Assembly: GCA_052170315.1 (NCBI GenBank)
Contig: JBQNAT010000007.1
Span: 43,665 to 107,664, forward strand
DNA: 64,000 nt
Direction: 5' to 3'
Source of the DNA: UBA9732 sp052170315
GTDB lineage: Bacteria; Spirochaetota; Spirochaetia; Sphaerochaetales; Sphaerochaetaceae
The notes under the pieces were generated by a model. That model did not search any database. It saw only the letters and a list, made by a program, of their open reading frames with translations, and was not told the origin of the DNA. Made by a program: the position numbers and the translations under genes. Shown here piece by piece: positions 8,677-17,491 of the stretch (positions within the stretch are counted from its first letter, which is position 1; the number at the start of each line of letters is the position of its first letter).

Positions 8677-10008
8677 TCAGCTCCTTGTACCCTCTTCTAT
8701 CTTGTGAATCCTGTGGTCCTTTGGAGTATCGAACCTTTCGTGGCTGGCATTTACATCAGGCTTTTCGCCGATATCACCGCTCCTGGTAAGAGCCCATTTG
8801 GTAACCATAGGACCAATCATTTCATAGACAAGCACTCCGAAGAGGACAATATTCCTTATAAGGCGGCCTTCATAGGTCCCCAGAACCATTGACTGGACGG
8901 ACATACCAAGAGCGACACCGGCCTGAGGAAGAAGGGCAAAACCAAGATATTTCGAAACCTTCGGGTCACAGTGTGTAGCCTTGCAGCTCTCCCTCGCGCC
9001 GAAATATTTGCCAAATGAACGGGCAAGAATATAAAGTATACCAATGAGAATAACAATCGGCTTGCTGAATACAGAAAGCTCCAAATCGGCCCCGCTGATA
9101 ACAAAGAACAGGCAGAAAAGCGGACCGGTCCATTTGTCTACTCTGGTCATGATATCGCCGGATCTTGGACAGAGGTTGCAGAAAACCGTACCAACCATCA
9201 TACAGACAAGAAGCGAAGAGAATGAAATTGTTACCGGCCCAATCGCAAATTCAAGCTGAGCAAGGGCAATTGTCATGAATACAAAAGCTATAGACATAAT
9301 AAGTCTGTTGCTGTTTGAGAAGAAAAGGGCCTCCAGCCTGGTCAGAATATATCCCATCAACGCGCCAAGCGCCAGTGAAAGAACAATTTCCAAAAGAGGA
9401 TTGAAGATGATTCCTATAATGTTGACAGTGCTTGAAAGAAGCGATTCGGCAACACCGAAAGAAACCGCGAAGGCAATAAGACCTACCGCATCATCAAGAG
9501 CAACTACAGGCAGAAGGATATCCGTGACCTTGCCGTGAGCCTTGTACTGCTTGACAACCATCAAGGTTGCAGCAGGAGCGGTTGCGGTTGCAATAGCTCC
9601 AAGGGTTATAGCTCCTGAAAGGTTGAAAGTATTATGGTCGGTGAAAAGTGAAACAACAACAAGGACGATATCAACAAGTATCATTGCAGATATCGACTGA
9701 AAAACTCCTACGACAACAGCCTGCTTACCCGTTCCTCTCAGCTGGGAAAGCTTGAATTCGTTTCCTATAGAGAACGCAATAAACCCCAATGCAACAGTGG
9801 AAACAAGCTCAACAGCTTCAACGTCCGCGAAGGTGTTGAAACCGAAACCCGGGATACCCAGCCTGCCTATACCGTAAGGGCCTACAACAAGACCCGCGAC
9901 CAGGAAAGCGGTCACATCAGGAAAATTAAGATGAAGGACTTTGAAAAGTCGGGTCATCATCAAACCGGCGACGGTTGCGATTGCGATTGAAAGCAGTTCA
10001 GTTGACAT
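8677..10008 (-). CDS. Cation:proton antiporter (CPA2/KefB-like)
   Basis: This inner-membrane antiporter has about 12 hydrophobic segments in 443 residues. The ion-binding Asp pair LDDAVGL is at about residues 172-173 and the unwound-helix motif TATAPAATLMVV at 141-152, as in NapA/KefC-type exchangers. There is no C-terminal RCK/TrkA domain, only a short charged cytoplasmic tail (about 410-443). The likely role is Na+ or K+ exchange for H+; which ion cannot be told. It stands alone between asnA and the divergent murD. Confidence 0.88.
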   Translation of the reverse strand: MSTELLSIAIATVAGLMMTRLFKVLHLNFPDVTAFLVAGLVVGPYGIGRLGIPGFGFNTFADVEAVELVSTVALGFIAFSIGNEFKLSQLRGTGKQAVVVGVFQSISAMILVDIVLVVVSLFTDHNTFNLSGAITLGAIATATAPAATLMVVKQYKAHGKVTDILLPVVALDDAVGLIAFAVSFGVAESLLSSTVNIIGIIFNPLLEIVLSLALGALMGYILTRLEALFFSNSNRLIMSIAFVFMTIALAQLEFAIGPVTISFSSLLVCMMVGTVFCNLCPRSGDIMTRVDKWTGPLFCLFFVISGADLELSVFSKPIVILIGILYILARSFGKYFGARESCKATHCDPKVSKYLGFALLPQAGVALGMSVQSMVLGTYEGRLIRNIVLFGVLVYEMIGPMVTKWALTRSGDIGEKPDVNASHERFDTPKDHRIHKIEEGTRS

Positions 10009-10193
10009 ACTTTACATCCTTATCAGAGAAAGAAGAAACGCAGCCCCTTTGTTCGTTTTCCGCGTTTTACTAGCAGTTCCCTGAACCGTTGACTAATATA
10101 CTCTCAAACCGAAGTTAAGTAAAGTAGCGTTCCCAATGAGGGTTTTCTGTAATTTTTTAGAATATTATGTGTTTTATTTTTGGGGAAAAAGGT

Positions 10194-11489
10194 ATGAGGG
10201 TTCTTATTTTCGGCTATGGTCTTCACGGAAGCGGATTTGACAGCGCAATGTATTTTCTTTCACGCGGAGACGAGGTAAGGCTTACCGATATCAGAGACAG
10301 ACTCGCGCTTGGAGACGCAATAGATTTTCTTGAAAGCAAAGGCGCCGTAATACACTGCGGAGGCCACATTACAGAGGATTTCATCTGGGCAGACATTGTT
10401 ATCAAAAGCCCCACTATCCGAATGGACAACGAGTTCCTGAATTACTCCAAACACACGGAAAATGACATTACCTATGTCAATTCACGCCCTGAATCCAACA
10501 GCGTAAAAATAATCTGCGTTACCGGCGCGCACAACAAAACCACAACAGCCAGCGCAATCTGCCATGCGCTTAAAAGCATGGGCAGGACGGCCCACATGTG
10601 CGGCAACATGGGAATCTCCGCTTTCTCCGAACTCGGCAAATGGGACGCGGGCGACATCCCCGAATACGTAATAATTGAACTTTCCTCCTGGCAGGCCCGC
10701 GACACCTACTCCTTCATGAAGGGCAAAGTCCCTCATATCGAGGTCTCCGTAATCACTACGTTATTTGACAAAGGAAGTGACGACAACGGGGATGTTATCG
10801 GAAAGACCGGGGATTTCAACATTCATGCCAACCACATAATATGCCCCGCCGAGGTCAGGGAAGGCGTAGAAAAAATAGCCCAGAAGAAAGCTAAAACCGT
10901 TTCAAGTATTGAATCCGCATCAAGAGGCATTTCCAAGTCCTTGCAGCAGAAAATGAAGCCTGCTTTTGCAGTTCTCCGGAAACTGGGTTTCAGCTCAGGA
11001 CAGATAAACGATGCCTTGAAATGCTTTAAAGGAATCCCAAACAGAAGCGAACTGGTTCTTAGAACGGATGATGTCATTTATATAAATGACAGCTCATCCG
11101 TCTTCCCCGCGTCCGTGAATTTTACAATGGATAACCTTGGGAGCCTGCCCGTACATCTTATCTGCGGAGGCTCTGAAAGCAGCCTTGACCCTTCTCAGAT
11201 GCTTAAAGCCATAAAATCGGCAGCTTCCATACATCTGCTTGACGGCTCTTTCACAGAAAAAAAGCTGCTGCCTTTGCTCAAAAAGCACAGGATAAAATAC
11301 AACGGCCCCTATAAACAAATGGAGGAAGCCGTTTCATCGGCATCCTCTAAGCTTAATAAAGATTCAAATATAATGCAGGTAATACTGCTGTCTCCGGGGG
11401 CAGCGGCCTTTGAAAACTTTGAAAACGAATTCGCACGCGGCGAAAGTTTCAAAGAAGCAGTATCCCGTACGGTATCAAATCAGAATTAA
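10194..11489 (+). CDS. murD: UDP-N-acetylmuramoylalanine--D-glutamate ligase MurD, divergent
   Basis: This cytoplasmic peptidoglycan precursor ligase adds D-Glu to UDP-MurNAc-L-Ala. An N-terminal nucleotide-binding fold starts VLIFGYGLHGSG. The Mur-ligase region includes VTGAHNKTTTA (P-loop about 110-118), ELSSWQARD and INDSSSVFPASV. The P-loop is unusual: the canonical TNGK is here AHNK. ATG 10194, after GGGGAAAAAGGT, matches family starts better than an ATG 27 bases upstream, and gives 431 residues. Another Mur-type ligase is possible, but the SPTIRMDNEFLN segment favours MurD. Confidence 0.82.
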   Translation: MRVLIFGYGLHGSGFDSAMYFLSRGDEVRLTDIRDRLALGDAIDFLESKGAVIHCGGHITEDFIWADIVIKSPTIRMDNEFLNYSKHTENDITYVNSRPESNSVKIICVTGAHNKTTTASAICHALKSMGRTAHMCGNMGISAFSELGKWDAGDIPEYVIIELSSWQARDTYSFMKGKVPHIEVSVITTLFDKGSDDNGDVIGKTGDFNIHANHIICPAEVREGVEKIAQKKAKTVSSIESASRGISKSLQQKMKPAFAVLRKLGFSSGQINDALKCFKGIPNRSELVLRTDDVIYINDSSSVFPASVNFTMDNLGSLPVHLICGGSESSLDPSQMLKAIKSAASIHLLDGSFTEKKLLPLLKKHRIKYNGPYKQMEEAVSSASSKLNKDSNIMQVILLSPGAAAFENFENEFARGESFKEAVSRTVSNQN

Positions 11490-11501
11490 ATCAGAATTAA
11501 A

Positions 11502-13784
11502 TCAGCCCACCGGTCCGTCAAGATAGCTCTTAGCCGATACAGTCTTTCCTTCAGGCGAAACTAAGCGTCTGCCATCTACCTTCAGAATACCGCCTTCAGT
11601 ATAAAGGGGCATATCAAAGAAACAATCGGGTTTGACATAGTTAAGCTGCTCGGGGTTCTTGAAGCCTTCCGGCACAAGGACGGTTCCCGCGGGAATGTCA
11701 TCCGCAAAAAGCACTTCGCAGGTGCTGTGTTCAGGGGCATTTGGGTCCTGAACGGCAAGAAGCATGCCGCTGCTCTTTACGCCGCGGAAGTTTGCCGGTT
11801 TAAGATTGTTTACAAGCACAATGTTGTGCCCCAGAAGCTCATCTTCCTTGTAATAAGGAACTATGGATGAAACGATAGTCCGAGGCTCAGATTCTCCCGT
11901 GTCCAGATTAAGGATGTAAAGGATATCTCCGTTAGGATGGCGCTCTACACCGGTTATTCTGCTTACGGTAAGCTTTACCTTATCGGCGAACTTTTCGGCA
12001 ACAGACTTGTTGGCTTCAGCTTCCCGAGCCGCCAAAAGGGCAAGCCTTGCGGCTTCTTTTTTCGCGGCCCTATCGTTGGCTTTATCATTGTTCGGAGCTG
12101 TGTTTTTCTTCTCCTCTTCCATCGTTCTCTCCTCTCTCTCCCTCTGTGAACCGCTGTAGCGGATACGAAGAGCGTCTATTTTATCGTCTTCAAGCTTTGT
12201 GAAAAGCAGGCTTGTCTCTCCTACCTTCATAATCTTTGAGTAATCACCCAGATACTCCCAGGACGCACCTTCGTTTCCAAGGAAAGCCAGTATTGACCGG
12301 GACGTTGAAGGCATGTACGGCTGAATCATTATGCCAAGGTCACGGATAAGGCCTACAAGTGTTCTGAGGATAAGCTTTGCCTTCTCAGGGTCAGTATTTC
12401 TAAGCTTCCACGGCTCTGAATCCTGGAATTTTTTGTTTCCAATGCTGGAAAGGGCAAAAATCGTCCTTAAAGCATCTCTTTCATCGGCGCGCTCAAGCAT
12501 TGCCGTTATCACAGCTTCCTTTTCCCTGATTTGTGAAAGAAGCTCTTCATCCAAAGGGCCCTGTCCCAAATCACCGTCATAAAAGCGCTTTACAAAGGTA
12601 AGGGTTCGGTTTACCAGATTGGAAAGGTTCCCTATAAGTTCTCCGTTTACCTTTTCCTGCAAATCTTTCCATGTGAATGTAAAATCGGAATTTTCCGGCC
12701 TGTTGTAGAATATATAGAATCTCCAGATATCCGCGGGGATGCCAGTTTCCTGGACATCGTTTCCGAAAACGCCTATGCCCTTGCTCTTTGAGAACTTGCC
12801 GCCTTCGTAATTAAGGTACTCGGTCGAGCTCATATGATGGAGCATTGTCCATTTTTGAGCGGTTGCAAGCTCCGTTGCCGGGAAAACCACAGTGTGAAAC
12901 GGAATGTTATCCTTGCCTATGAATTGAAAAAGCTCTGTAGTCTCAGGCTCATGCCACCACTTTTTCCAGTCATCCGTATAGTTCGCTGATATGGAAACAT
13001 AACCTATCGGAGCATCAAACCAGACGTAGAAAACCTTATTCTCATATCCCTCTTTAGGTACGGGTATACCCCACTTAAGGTCACGCGTGATACACCTTTC
13101 TTTAAGACCGTCGCGCAGCCAGCTCTTTGTCACCTGAATTGCGTTCTTTGCCCAGAAGCCCGTTTTCGAAGTTTCATCTATCCACTTCTCAAGCATGGGA
13201 AGGATTTTAGGCAGGTCAAGATAAAGATGTTTTGTCTTTCTTATCACGGGCGTTGTGCCGCAGACCATACATCGCGGTGCTATCAGTTCTGTCGGCTCCA
13301 AAAGGGTCTGGCAGTTGTCGCACTGGTCCCCTCTTGCGTCAGACGAACCGCAGTGCGGGCATGTACCCTCTACAAAACGGTCCGCAAGGAAGCGGTCGCA
13401 GTTTGGACAGTAAAGCTGCTCTGTCTCTTTTTCAGTAATAAAACCGTTAGCATCGCAGCGGCGGAAAATGTCCTGTACTATTTCTGTCTGTTTGGGCGTG
13501 GAAGTGCGTCCGAAATAATCAAAATCAATGTTGAACCACTTATAAATGTCGCGGTGTATGGCGTGGTAGCGGTCGCATAGCTCTCTGGGCGTAACACCCT
13601 CTTTGGCGGCTCTGGTTTCCGTAGCTGTCCCATATTCGTCAGTTCCGCATACATAAAGGGTTTCATAGCCCCTTGAACGGCAGAAACGGGCAAAAACATC
13701 TGCTGAAAGAATCTGAGTCAGGTTTCCAAGATGAGGGATGTTGTTCACATAAGGCAGAGCGCTGGTAATTAGTCTTTTCTTCAT
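11502..13784 (-). CDS. metG: Methionyl-tRNA synthetase with C-terminal tRNA-binding domain
   Basis: This class I synthetase charges tRNA-Met. HLGN is at 18-21 and the signature KFSKSKG is near residue 338. Zinc knuckles are formed by CPNC, CPHC, CDNC and CMVC in the connective peptide. An anticodon-binding helical domain follows, then a charged Glu/Lys/Ala-rich linker (about 570-640) and an EMAPII/Arc1p-like OB domain (about 655-760) with LVNNLKPANFRG. The 760-residue length is normal for dimeric MetG. No Shine-Dalgarno precedes the ATG and a TATAAT lies 11 bases upstream, so the mRNA may be nearly leaderless. Confidence 0.96.
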   Translation of the reverse strand: MKKRLITSALPYVNNIPHLGNLTQILSADVFARFCRSRGYETLYVCGTDEYGTATETRAAKEGVTPRELCDRYHAIHRDIYKWFNIDFDYFGRTSTPKQTEIVQDIFRRCDANGFITEKETEQLYCPNCDRFLADRFVEGTCPHCGSSDARGDQCDNCQTLLEPTELIAPRCMVCGTTPVIRKTKHLYLDLPKILPMLEKWIDETSKTGFWAKNAIQVTKSWLRDGLKERCITRDLKWGIPVPKEGYENKVFYVWFDAPIGYVSISANYTDDWKKWWHEPETTELFQFIGKDNIPFHTVVFPATELATAQKWTMLHHMSSTEYLNYEGGKFSKSKGIGVFGNDVQETGIPADIWRFYIFYNRPENSDFTFTWKDLQEKVNGELIGNLSNLVNRTLTFVKRFYDGDLGQGPLDEELLSQIREKEAVITAMLERADERDALRTIFALSSIGNKKFQDSEPWKLRNTDPEKAKLILRTLVGLIRDLGIMIQPYMPSTSRSILAFLGNEGASWEYLGDYSKIMKVGETSLLFTKLEDDKIDALRIRYSGSQREREERTMEEEKKNTAPNNDKANDRAAKKEAARLALLAAREAEANKSVAEKFADKVKLTVSRITGVERHPNGDILYILNLDTGESEPRTIVSSIVPYYKEDELLGHNIVLVNNLKPANFRGVKSSGMLLAVQDPNAPEHSTCEVLFADDIPAGTVLVPEGFKNPEQLNYVKPDCFFDMPLYTEGGILKVDGRRLVSPEGKTVSAKSYLDGPVG

Positions 13785-13795
13785 AGCGCATTAAT

Positions 13796-13801
13796 ATTAT
13801 A
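13796..13801 (-). promoter_or_regulatory. Consensus -10 box just upstream of metG
   Basis: TATAAT on the minus strand begins 17 bases before the metG ATG. A TTGAAT lies upstream at 15-base spacing, overlapping an inverted repeat CCGTT/AACGG. A start about 7 bases past the box leaves a 5' leader of only a few bases. Confidence 0.5.
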
Positions 13802-13864
13802 CAAGCGAACCGTTTTATTCAACGGTCCGCGTGAATGAGTTAGATTGTGTTTCGGCTGTCTGTC

Positions 13865-14839
13865 TTATTTACTGTACAGAAGGTCAAAGTAGGAAAGATT
13901 CGTGCTCAGAATTTTTGTCTTATCAGGAAGCGTGGTCTTGTAAGACTCAAGAGTCCTCCAAAGCTCGAAGAATTTCGGATTCCTTTCGTAGGCCTCGGCA
14001 TAAATTCTGGTAGCTTCAGCATCCGCGACACCCTTTATTTCCTCAGCCCTGGCATAGGCGTTGGACAGGATTGACTTCTGCTCGCTGTTAGTTTTTCCTT
14101 CCCACTGCGCAAGCTGTCCGCGGCCGTATGACCGGTAGGCTTCGGCTATCTGATTCCTTTCCTTTATCATCCTCTGGTACACGCTTTCGGTAAGGTCGTC
14201 TGAATACTTTATCTGGCGTATTACGACATCTATAAGGGTAATGCCGTATTCTTTGGTGTAGGAGCTTGCAAACGCAAGCATCCTGTCTGAAAGCCCCTGA
14301 CGTCCTATCTTGATTGATTCCTGCTGCGTATTTGAAACTGTAAGGGATCTGAGCCTTTCCGCGGCCTCAAGATCGTCTATGCTGGAAACCTCTTCAACAA
14401 CAGTCATCTGATTAATTCGGTTGCTGTTTCTGACAGCCTCATTCAGATAGTTTTCTGAAATTACTGTCCTAACTGTTGAATCCAGGATATCGTCAAGCCT
14501 TAACTGAGCGTTTTCAATAGTTTTTACCGTCTCATAGAATTTCTGAGGGTCAGTAATAATCCATCTGCTTGTAGGGTCAACATAGATAAACTGGTTTTCC
14601 TTGGTGGGGATACGCTGGGCATCGCCGTCCCAGGAAAGAATCTTTGCCGAATACCTTGTAACGGTATCCACAAACGGCATCTTAAACTTAAGGCCGGGCT
14701 CTGTTTCCACATTAACTATTGCACCGAATCTTGTGACAACAGCCTGCTCTCCCTGAGTAAGGATATAAAACGGGCCAAGGATAATAAGGATGACCACCGC
14801 CGCGACAATAACTCCAAGTGTAATCAGAAGTTTCTTCAT
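13865..14839 (-). CDS. hflC: SPFH/band-7 membrane protein HflC
   Basis: This 324-residue protein has an N-terminal membrane anchor (about 5-26) followed by a band-7/SPFH domain. It forms the HflKC complex, which in other bacteria cages the FtsH protease and tunes its action on membrane proteins. Family segments include EQAVVTRFG, PGLKFKMPF and DVVIRQIKYSDDLTESVYQRM. The start codon shares one base with the hflK stop (TGATG), so translation is coupled. No hflX or ftsH is adjacent. Confidence 0.93.
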   Translation of the reverse strand: MKKLLITLGVIVAAVVILIILGPFYILTQGEQAVVTRFGAIVNVETEPGLKFKMPFVDTVTRYSAKILSWDGDAQRIPTKENQFIYVDPTSRWIITDPQKFYETVKTIENAQLRLDDILDSTVRTVISENYLNEAVRNSNRINQMTVVEEVSSIDDLEAAERLRSLTVSNTQQESIKIGRQGLSDRMLAFASSYTKEYGITLIDVVIRQIKYSDDLTESVYQRMIKERNQIAEAYRSYGRGQLAQWEGKTNSEQKSILSNAYARAEEIKGVADAEATRIYAEAYERNPKFFELWRTLESYKTTLPDKTKILSTNLSYFDLLYSK

Positions 14840-15861
14840 CAGTTTGCCCCCTTGTCAAGATTCATCATGGGCAGGAAATTGTCCAGGCCGCTGTCAACAA
14901 CGGTAAGGCTGTCCGTATCGGAAAGGACTTTTTCCATAGTTTCTATGTAAAGACGCTTTGCCGTGATTTCAGGGCTCTTTTCATACTCCGAAAGCACGCT
15001 TTTAAACCTTGCCACATCACCGGTTGCGGAGTTTACCCTTTCAGCGGCATAACCCTGGGCTTCCTGAATTATCTTTGAAGCTTCGCCTTCTGCGGAAGGA
15101 ACTACTGCATTATAGTTTTCCTTTCCTTCGTTGATATACTTGTTCATGTCCTGAATAGCTTTGTTCACATCCTCAAAAGCATCCTGTACATCACCTGCGG
15201 GTGGAACAATGTCCTGAAGTTTGACAGTTACGATTTTTACACCCATATCATAGCCGTCAAGAACAGCCTGAAGCTGCTGCTGTGCCTCCACTTCCATGGA
15301 AGTCCTTTCGCTTGTCATTATACTGAGTATAGGGAGGTCTCCTACAAGCTGGTTTATGACGGACCTTGAAATATCATTGATGGTTGTCTTTGGATTATTA
15401 AGGTTAAAAAGCCACTTGTACGGATCATCTATCCTGTACTGTACTATCCACTGTATGTCCACTATGTTCAAGTCTCCCGTAAGCATTGTAGACTCCGAAG
15501 TGTACTTGGAGTAATTGTAAGATGTTGATGTGCCGCGTGGATTTCCGATTGACGTTGCCCTGTAACCGAAGGACATGGTCTGGACAGTCTGTGTTTCCAC
15601 GTTGTAGCTTGAATCTATTCCGAACGGAATTTTAAACTGGAGTCCGGGTCCTACCGTTTTCAGATATTTCCCCAGCCTGAGGATGACAGCCTGCTCCGTC
15701 TGGTCTACCACAAAAAATCCGGTTGAGACGGTGACGATTACCAGTATGACAACAAGTATGAGTATGAGAAGTTTAGGTGTTAACCTTAAATTACTCGCTC
15801 TTCTGCCGCCCGTCCCGCCGTTCTGGCCGGGCTGTTGGTCTTGATAGAAGTTAAAAGCCAT
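14839..15861 (-). CDS. hflK: SPFH/band-7 membrane protein HflK
   Basis: This is the partner of HflC. A Gly/Gln-rich cytoplasmic N-terminus (1-28) precedes one membrane segment (about 30-52) and the SPFH domain, with TEQAVILRLGKYLKTVGPGL, then a helical region with EGEASKIIQEAQGYAAERVN. The length is 340. It has an AAGGAGG ribosome site directly preceded by a perfect 14-bp palindrome. It is the first gene of the hflKC operon. Confidence 0.94.
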   Translation of the reverse strand: MAFNFYQDQQPGQNGGTGGRRASNLRLTPKLLILILVVILVIVTVSTGFFVVDQTEQAVILRLGKYLKTVGPGLQFKIPFGIDSSYNVETQTVQTMSFGYRATSIGNPRGTSTSYNYSKYTSESTMLTGDLNIVDIQWIVQYRIDDPYKWLFNLNNPKTTINDISRSVINQLVGDLPILSIMTSERTSMEVEAQQQLQAVLDGYDMGVKIVTVKLQDIVPPAGDVQDAFEDVNKAIQDMNKYINEGKENYNAVVPSAEGEASKIIQEAQGYAAERVNSATGDVARFKSVLSEYEKSPEITAKRLYIETMEKVLSDTDSLTVVDSGLDNFLPMMNLDKGAN

Positions 15862-15871
15862 TTTACCTCCT

Positions 15872-15885
15872 TGCGGAATTCCGCA
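15872..15885. promoter_or_regulatory. Perfect 14-bp palindrome before the hflK ribosome site
   Basis: TGCGGAATTCCGCA is fully self-complementary and sits immediately upstream of AAGGAGG for hflK. It could be a protein-binding operator; as RNA it would give only a weak hairpin. No regulator can be assigned. Confidence 0.35.
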
Positions 15886-15964
15886 GGTTTATATACCCAA
15901 TATAATGACAAATGGATAAGTGAGCAACTTTACCGGAGTAAAAAATATTTTCGCGTCGTTTTTC

Positions 15965-16564
15965 CTATAGATTGGCTTCGAAAAGAGTATATGCTTTCTT
16001 TTCCGGAATCCTTGGCTTTTCGGCTTTCATTATTATATCCAAAACATATTCCGCGCACTGTATGGCATTATTTACGCGTTCAAGCTTTTTTTCATTTTCA
16101 TCCGCGACGTTTGTTTCAAGGCTTATGCCCAGTACAGGAATTCTCCTCTTCTTCGCGGTCTCAAGAAAGGCCGGCTCCACATCTATGCAGTTGAAGAACA
16201 TGAAGGCGTCTATCGGCCCAGTTTTTAGGAAGAACCCGTCCGTCATCCTTTTTTCACTTACAAGGCACAGAACAAAACCGTGCTCTGAGCACAGCTTGTA
16301 CACAGCGATCAAAGCCCCGCCCCAGATTGGCACATTGCCGGAAGGAACCTCTTCCGGAAGGAAAATACAGATTACTTTAAATCTGTTTGCTTCATCAACA
16401 GTGTCGCAGGGACACTTGTATCCAATGTCCATGGCGCAGTCTATGACCTTCTTTACCGTTTCAGGCGATATCCTGTTCGGCCAGTTGAAAGCGAAAGACA
16501 CCGTTGTCTTGGAATACCCTGTTTTTGCTGCGATGTCTGAAATAGTTACTCTTTTTTTCTTCAT
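15965..16564 (-). CDS. LacI-family regulator with only half a ligand domain
   Basis: The N-terminus is a standard LacI helix-turn-helix plus hinge helix (VTISDIAAKTGYSKTTVSFA, about 6-25, then SPETVKKVIDCAMDIGY). The periplasmic-binding-like ligand domain follows, but the protein stops at 199 residues. Typical members have about 330. The second subdomain is absent, and I see no continuation in another frame in the 100 bases before hflK. It may be a remnant or a reduced repressor that no longer senses a sugar. Target genes are unknown. Confidence 0.8.
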   Translation of the reverse strand: MKKKRVTISDIAAKTGYSKTTVSFAFNWPNRISPETVKKVIDCAMDIGYKCPCDTVDEANRFKVICIFLPEEVPSGNVPIWGGALIAVYKLCSEHGFVLCLVSEKRMTDGFFLKTGPIDAFMFFNCIDVEPAFLETAKKRRIPVLGISLETNVADENEKKLERVNNAIQCAEYVLDIIMKAEKPRIPEKKAYTLFEANL

Positions 16565-16636
16565 TAGCCCTACCCCGCTGATAAATCCCCGTAGTTAATT
16601 CTAACTTATCAAAATAAGCGCGGTCAATTTTATTTT

Positions 16637-17083
16637 TCAAACGGACAAAAGCGTTAGTGAGGCATCGGCAAAACCGGTATCGGTCCTGATAAGCAGAGTA
16701 AGGCCCTGCGCTTTTACTTTTCCGCCTACAAGAAGAGTGACTATAATGGTGCAGGTATCGTTTTCGGCAATGTCCAGCCGGTCGTAGCTTACGGTAAACT
16801 GAATGGGAAAATTAAGCAGATTGAGTATCCTGCGGTGGGAAATTTCGGTAACAAGACCCGTGGTACCGTCTGTTTTGAGCATGGATATGTCCAAAATATC
16901 GGACGTGGTGGGGAAGTAAAAACCTGCCCCGTAGGAAACGCTGCCCCGCAGCAGGCCAATCTCTGAAGCCGTCACGGTCGGTTTAAGACTGAACTGACTG
17001 CCGCTGCCGTCTGAAAGCGTTATGCAGGAAGAGATTATAAGCACAAAAAATATTGTCAGCAGGATTAAACCGGCCTTTTTCAT
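16637..17083 (-). CDS. YbaY/YscW-like lipoprotein
   Basis: This is a 148-residue lipoprotein with lipobox ISSC (Cys about 20). The body resembles the YbaY family of small beta-rich envelope lipoproteins: LRGSVSYGAGFYFP, then DISMLKTDG, then NFPIQFTVSYDRLDI. The role of that family is poorly known. Its start lies two bases after the stop of the ArsR-type regulator, so the two form an operon and the lipoprotein is probably controlled by metal availability. The assignment is from pattern only. Confidence 0.6.
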   Translation of the reverse strand: MKKAGLILLTIFFVLIISSCITLSDGSGSQFSLKPTVTASEIGLLRGSVSYGAGFYFPTTSDILDISMLKTDGTTGLVTEISHRRILNLLNFPIQFTVSYDRLDIAENDTCTIIVTLLVGGKVKAQGLTLLIRTDTGFADASLTLLSV

Positions 17084-17085
17084 CC

Positions 17086-17403
17086 TCAGGCCTCGGGTCC
17101 TATTGTTTCTTCGTAGTGCTCCGTTCCCAGTGCAAGTATTTTTGAGATATGTTCGTCGTTCAGAGCGTAAATTACGCTTTTTCCGGCTTTTCTCCAGCGC
17201 ACAAGCCTTGCGACCCTCAGCAGCTTAAGGTGCTGGCTTGCAACAGACTGTGATATACCAAGACTGCCTGAGATTGTGTTTACATTAGCCTCCCCCGAAT
17301 CAAGGAGAAAAAGTATTCTGAGTCTTGTCGGATCCCCGAAAACTTTGAAGAAATCGGCAATGTCGGTCACTTCCTCTTCCGGCAGGATATAGTTCAAGTC
17401 CAT
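17086..17403 (-). CDS. ArsR/SmtB-family metalloregulator with alpha5 zinc-site motif
   Basis: This 105-residue winged-helix repressor has FKVFGDPTRLRILFLL and the recognition helix SQSVASQHLKLL. The C-terminal helix carries Asp83-x-His85 and, ten residues on, His96-x-x-Glu99, the exact DxH-x10-HxxE alpha5 ligand set of SmtB/CzrA zinc sensors. There are no Cys residues, so an As or Cd thiolate site is unlikely. ATG 17403 follows GAGG; a GTG lies two codons earlier. It is divergent from a dehydrogenase gene, and an inverted repeat sits in its promoter. Confidence 0.88.
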   Translation of the reverse strand: MDLNYILPEEEVTDIADFFKVFGDPTRLRILFLLDSGEANVNTISGSLGISQSVASQHLKLLRVARLVRWRKAGKSVIYALNDEHISKILALGTEHYEETIGPEA

Positions 17404-17415
17404 ATGCACCTCATT

Positions 17416-17429
17416 TACTTATAGAAGTA
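17416..17429. promoter_or_regulatory. Candidate operator of the ArsR-type regulator
   Basis: TACTT-ATAG-AAGTA is a perfect 5-bp inverted repeat with a 4-base spacer. It lies 13 bases upstream of the regulator ATG and overlaps a possible minus-strand TATACT box. Its position fits autorepression. Confidence 0.45.
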
Positions 17430-17432
17430 TAG

Positions 17433-17462
17433 TTGAAAAACGGTTGTCTGAAAAGTTAAATA
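17433..17462 (+). promoter_or_regulatory. Putative promoter of the beta-hydroxyacid dehydrogenase gene
   Basis: TTGAAA (17433-17438) and TAAATA (17457-17462) are separated by 18 bases, starting four bases after the candidate ArsR operator. The ribosome site GGAGG follows at 17482-17486. Confidence 0.4.
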
Positions 17463-17491
17463 AAGATATCCTTAAATCATTGGAGGATTAT

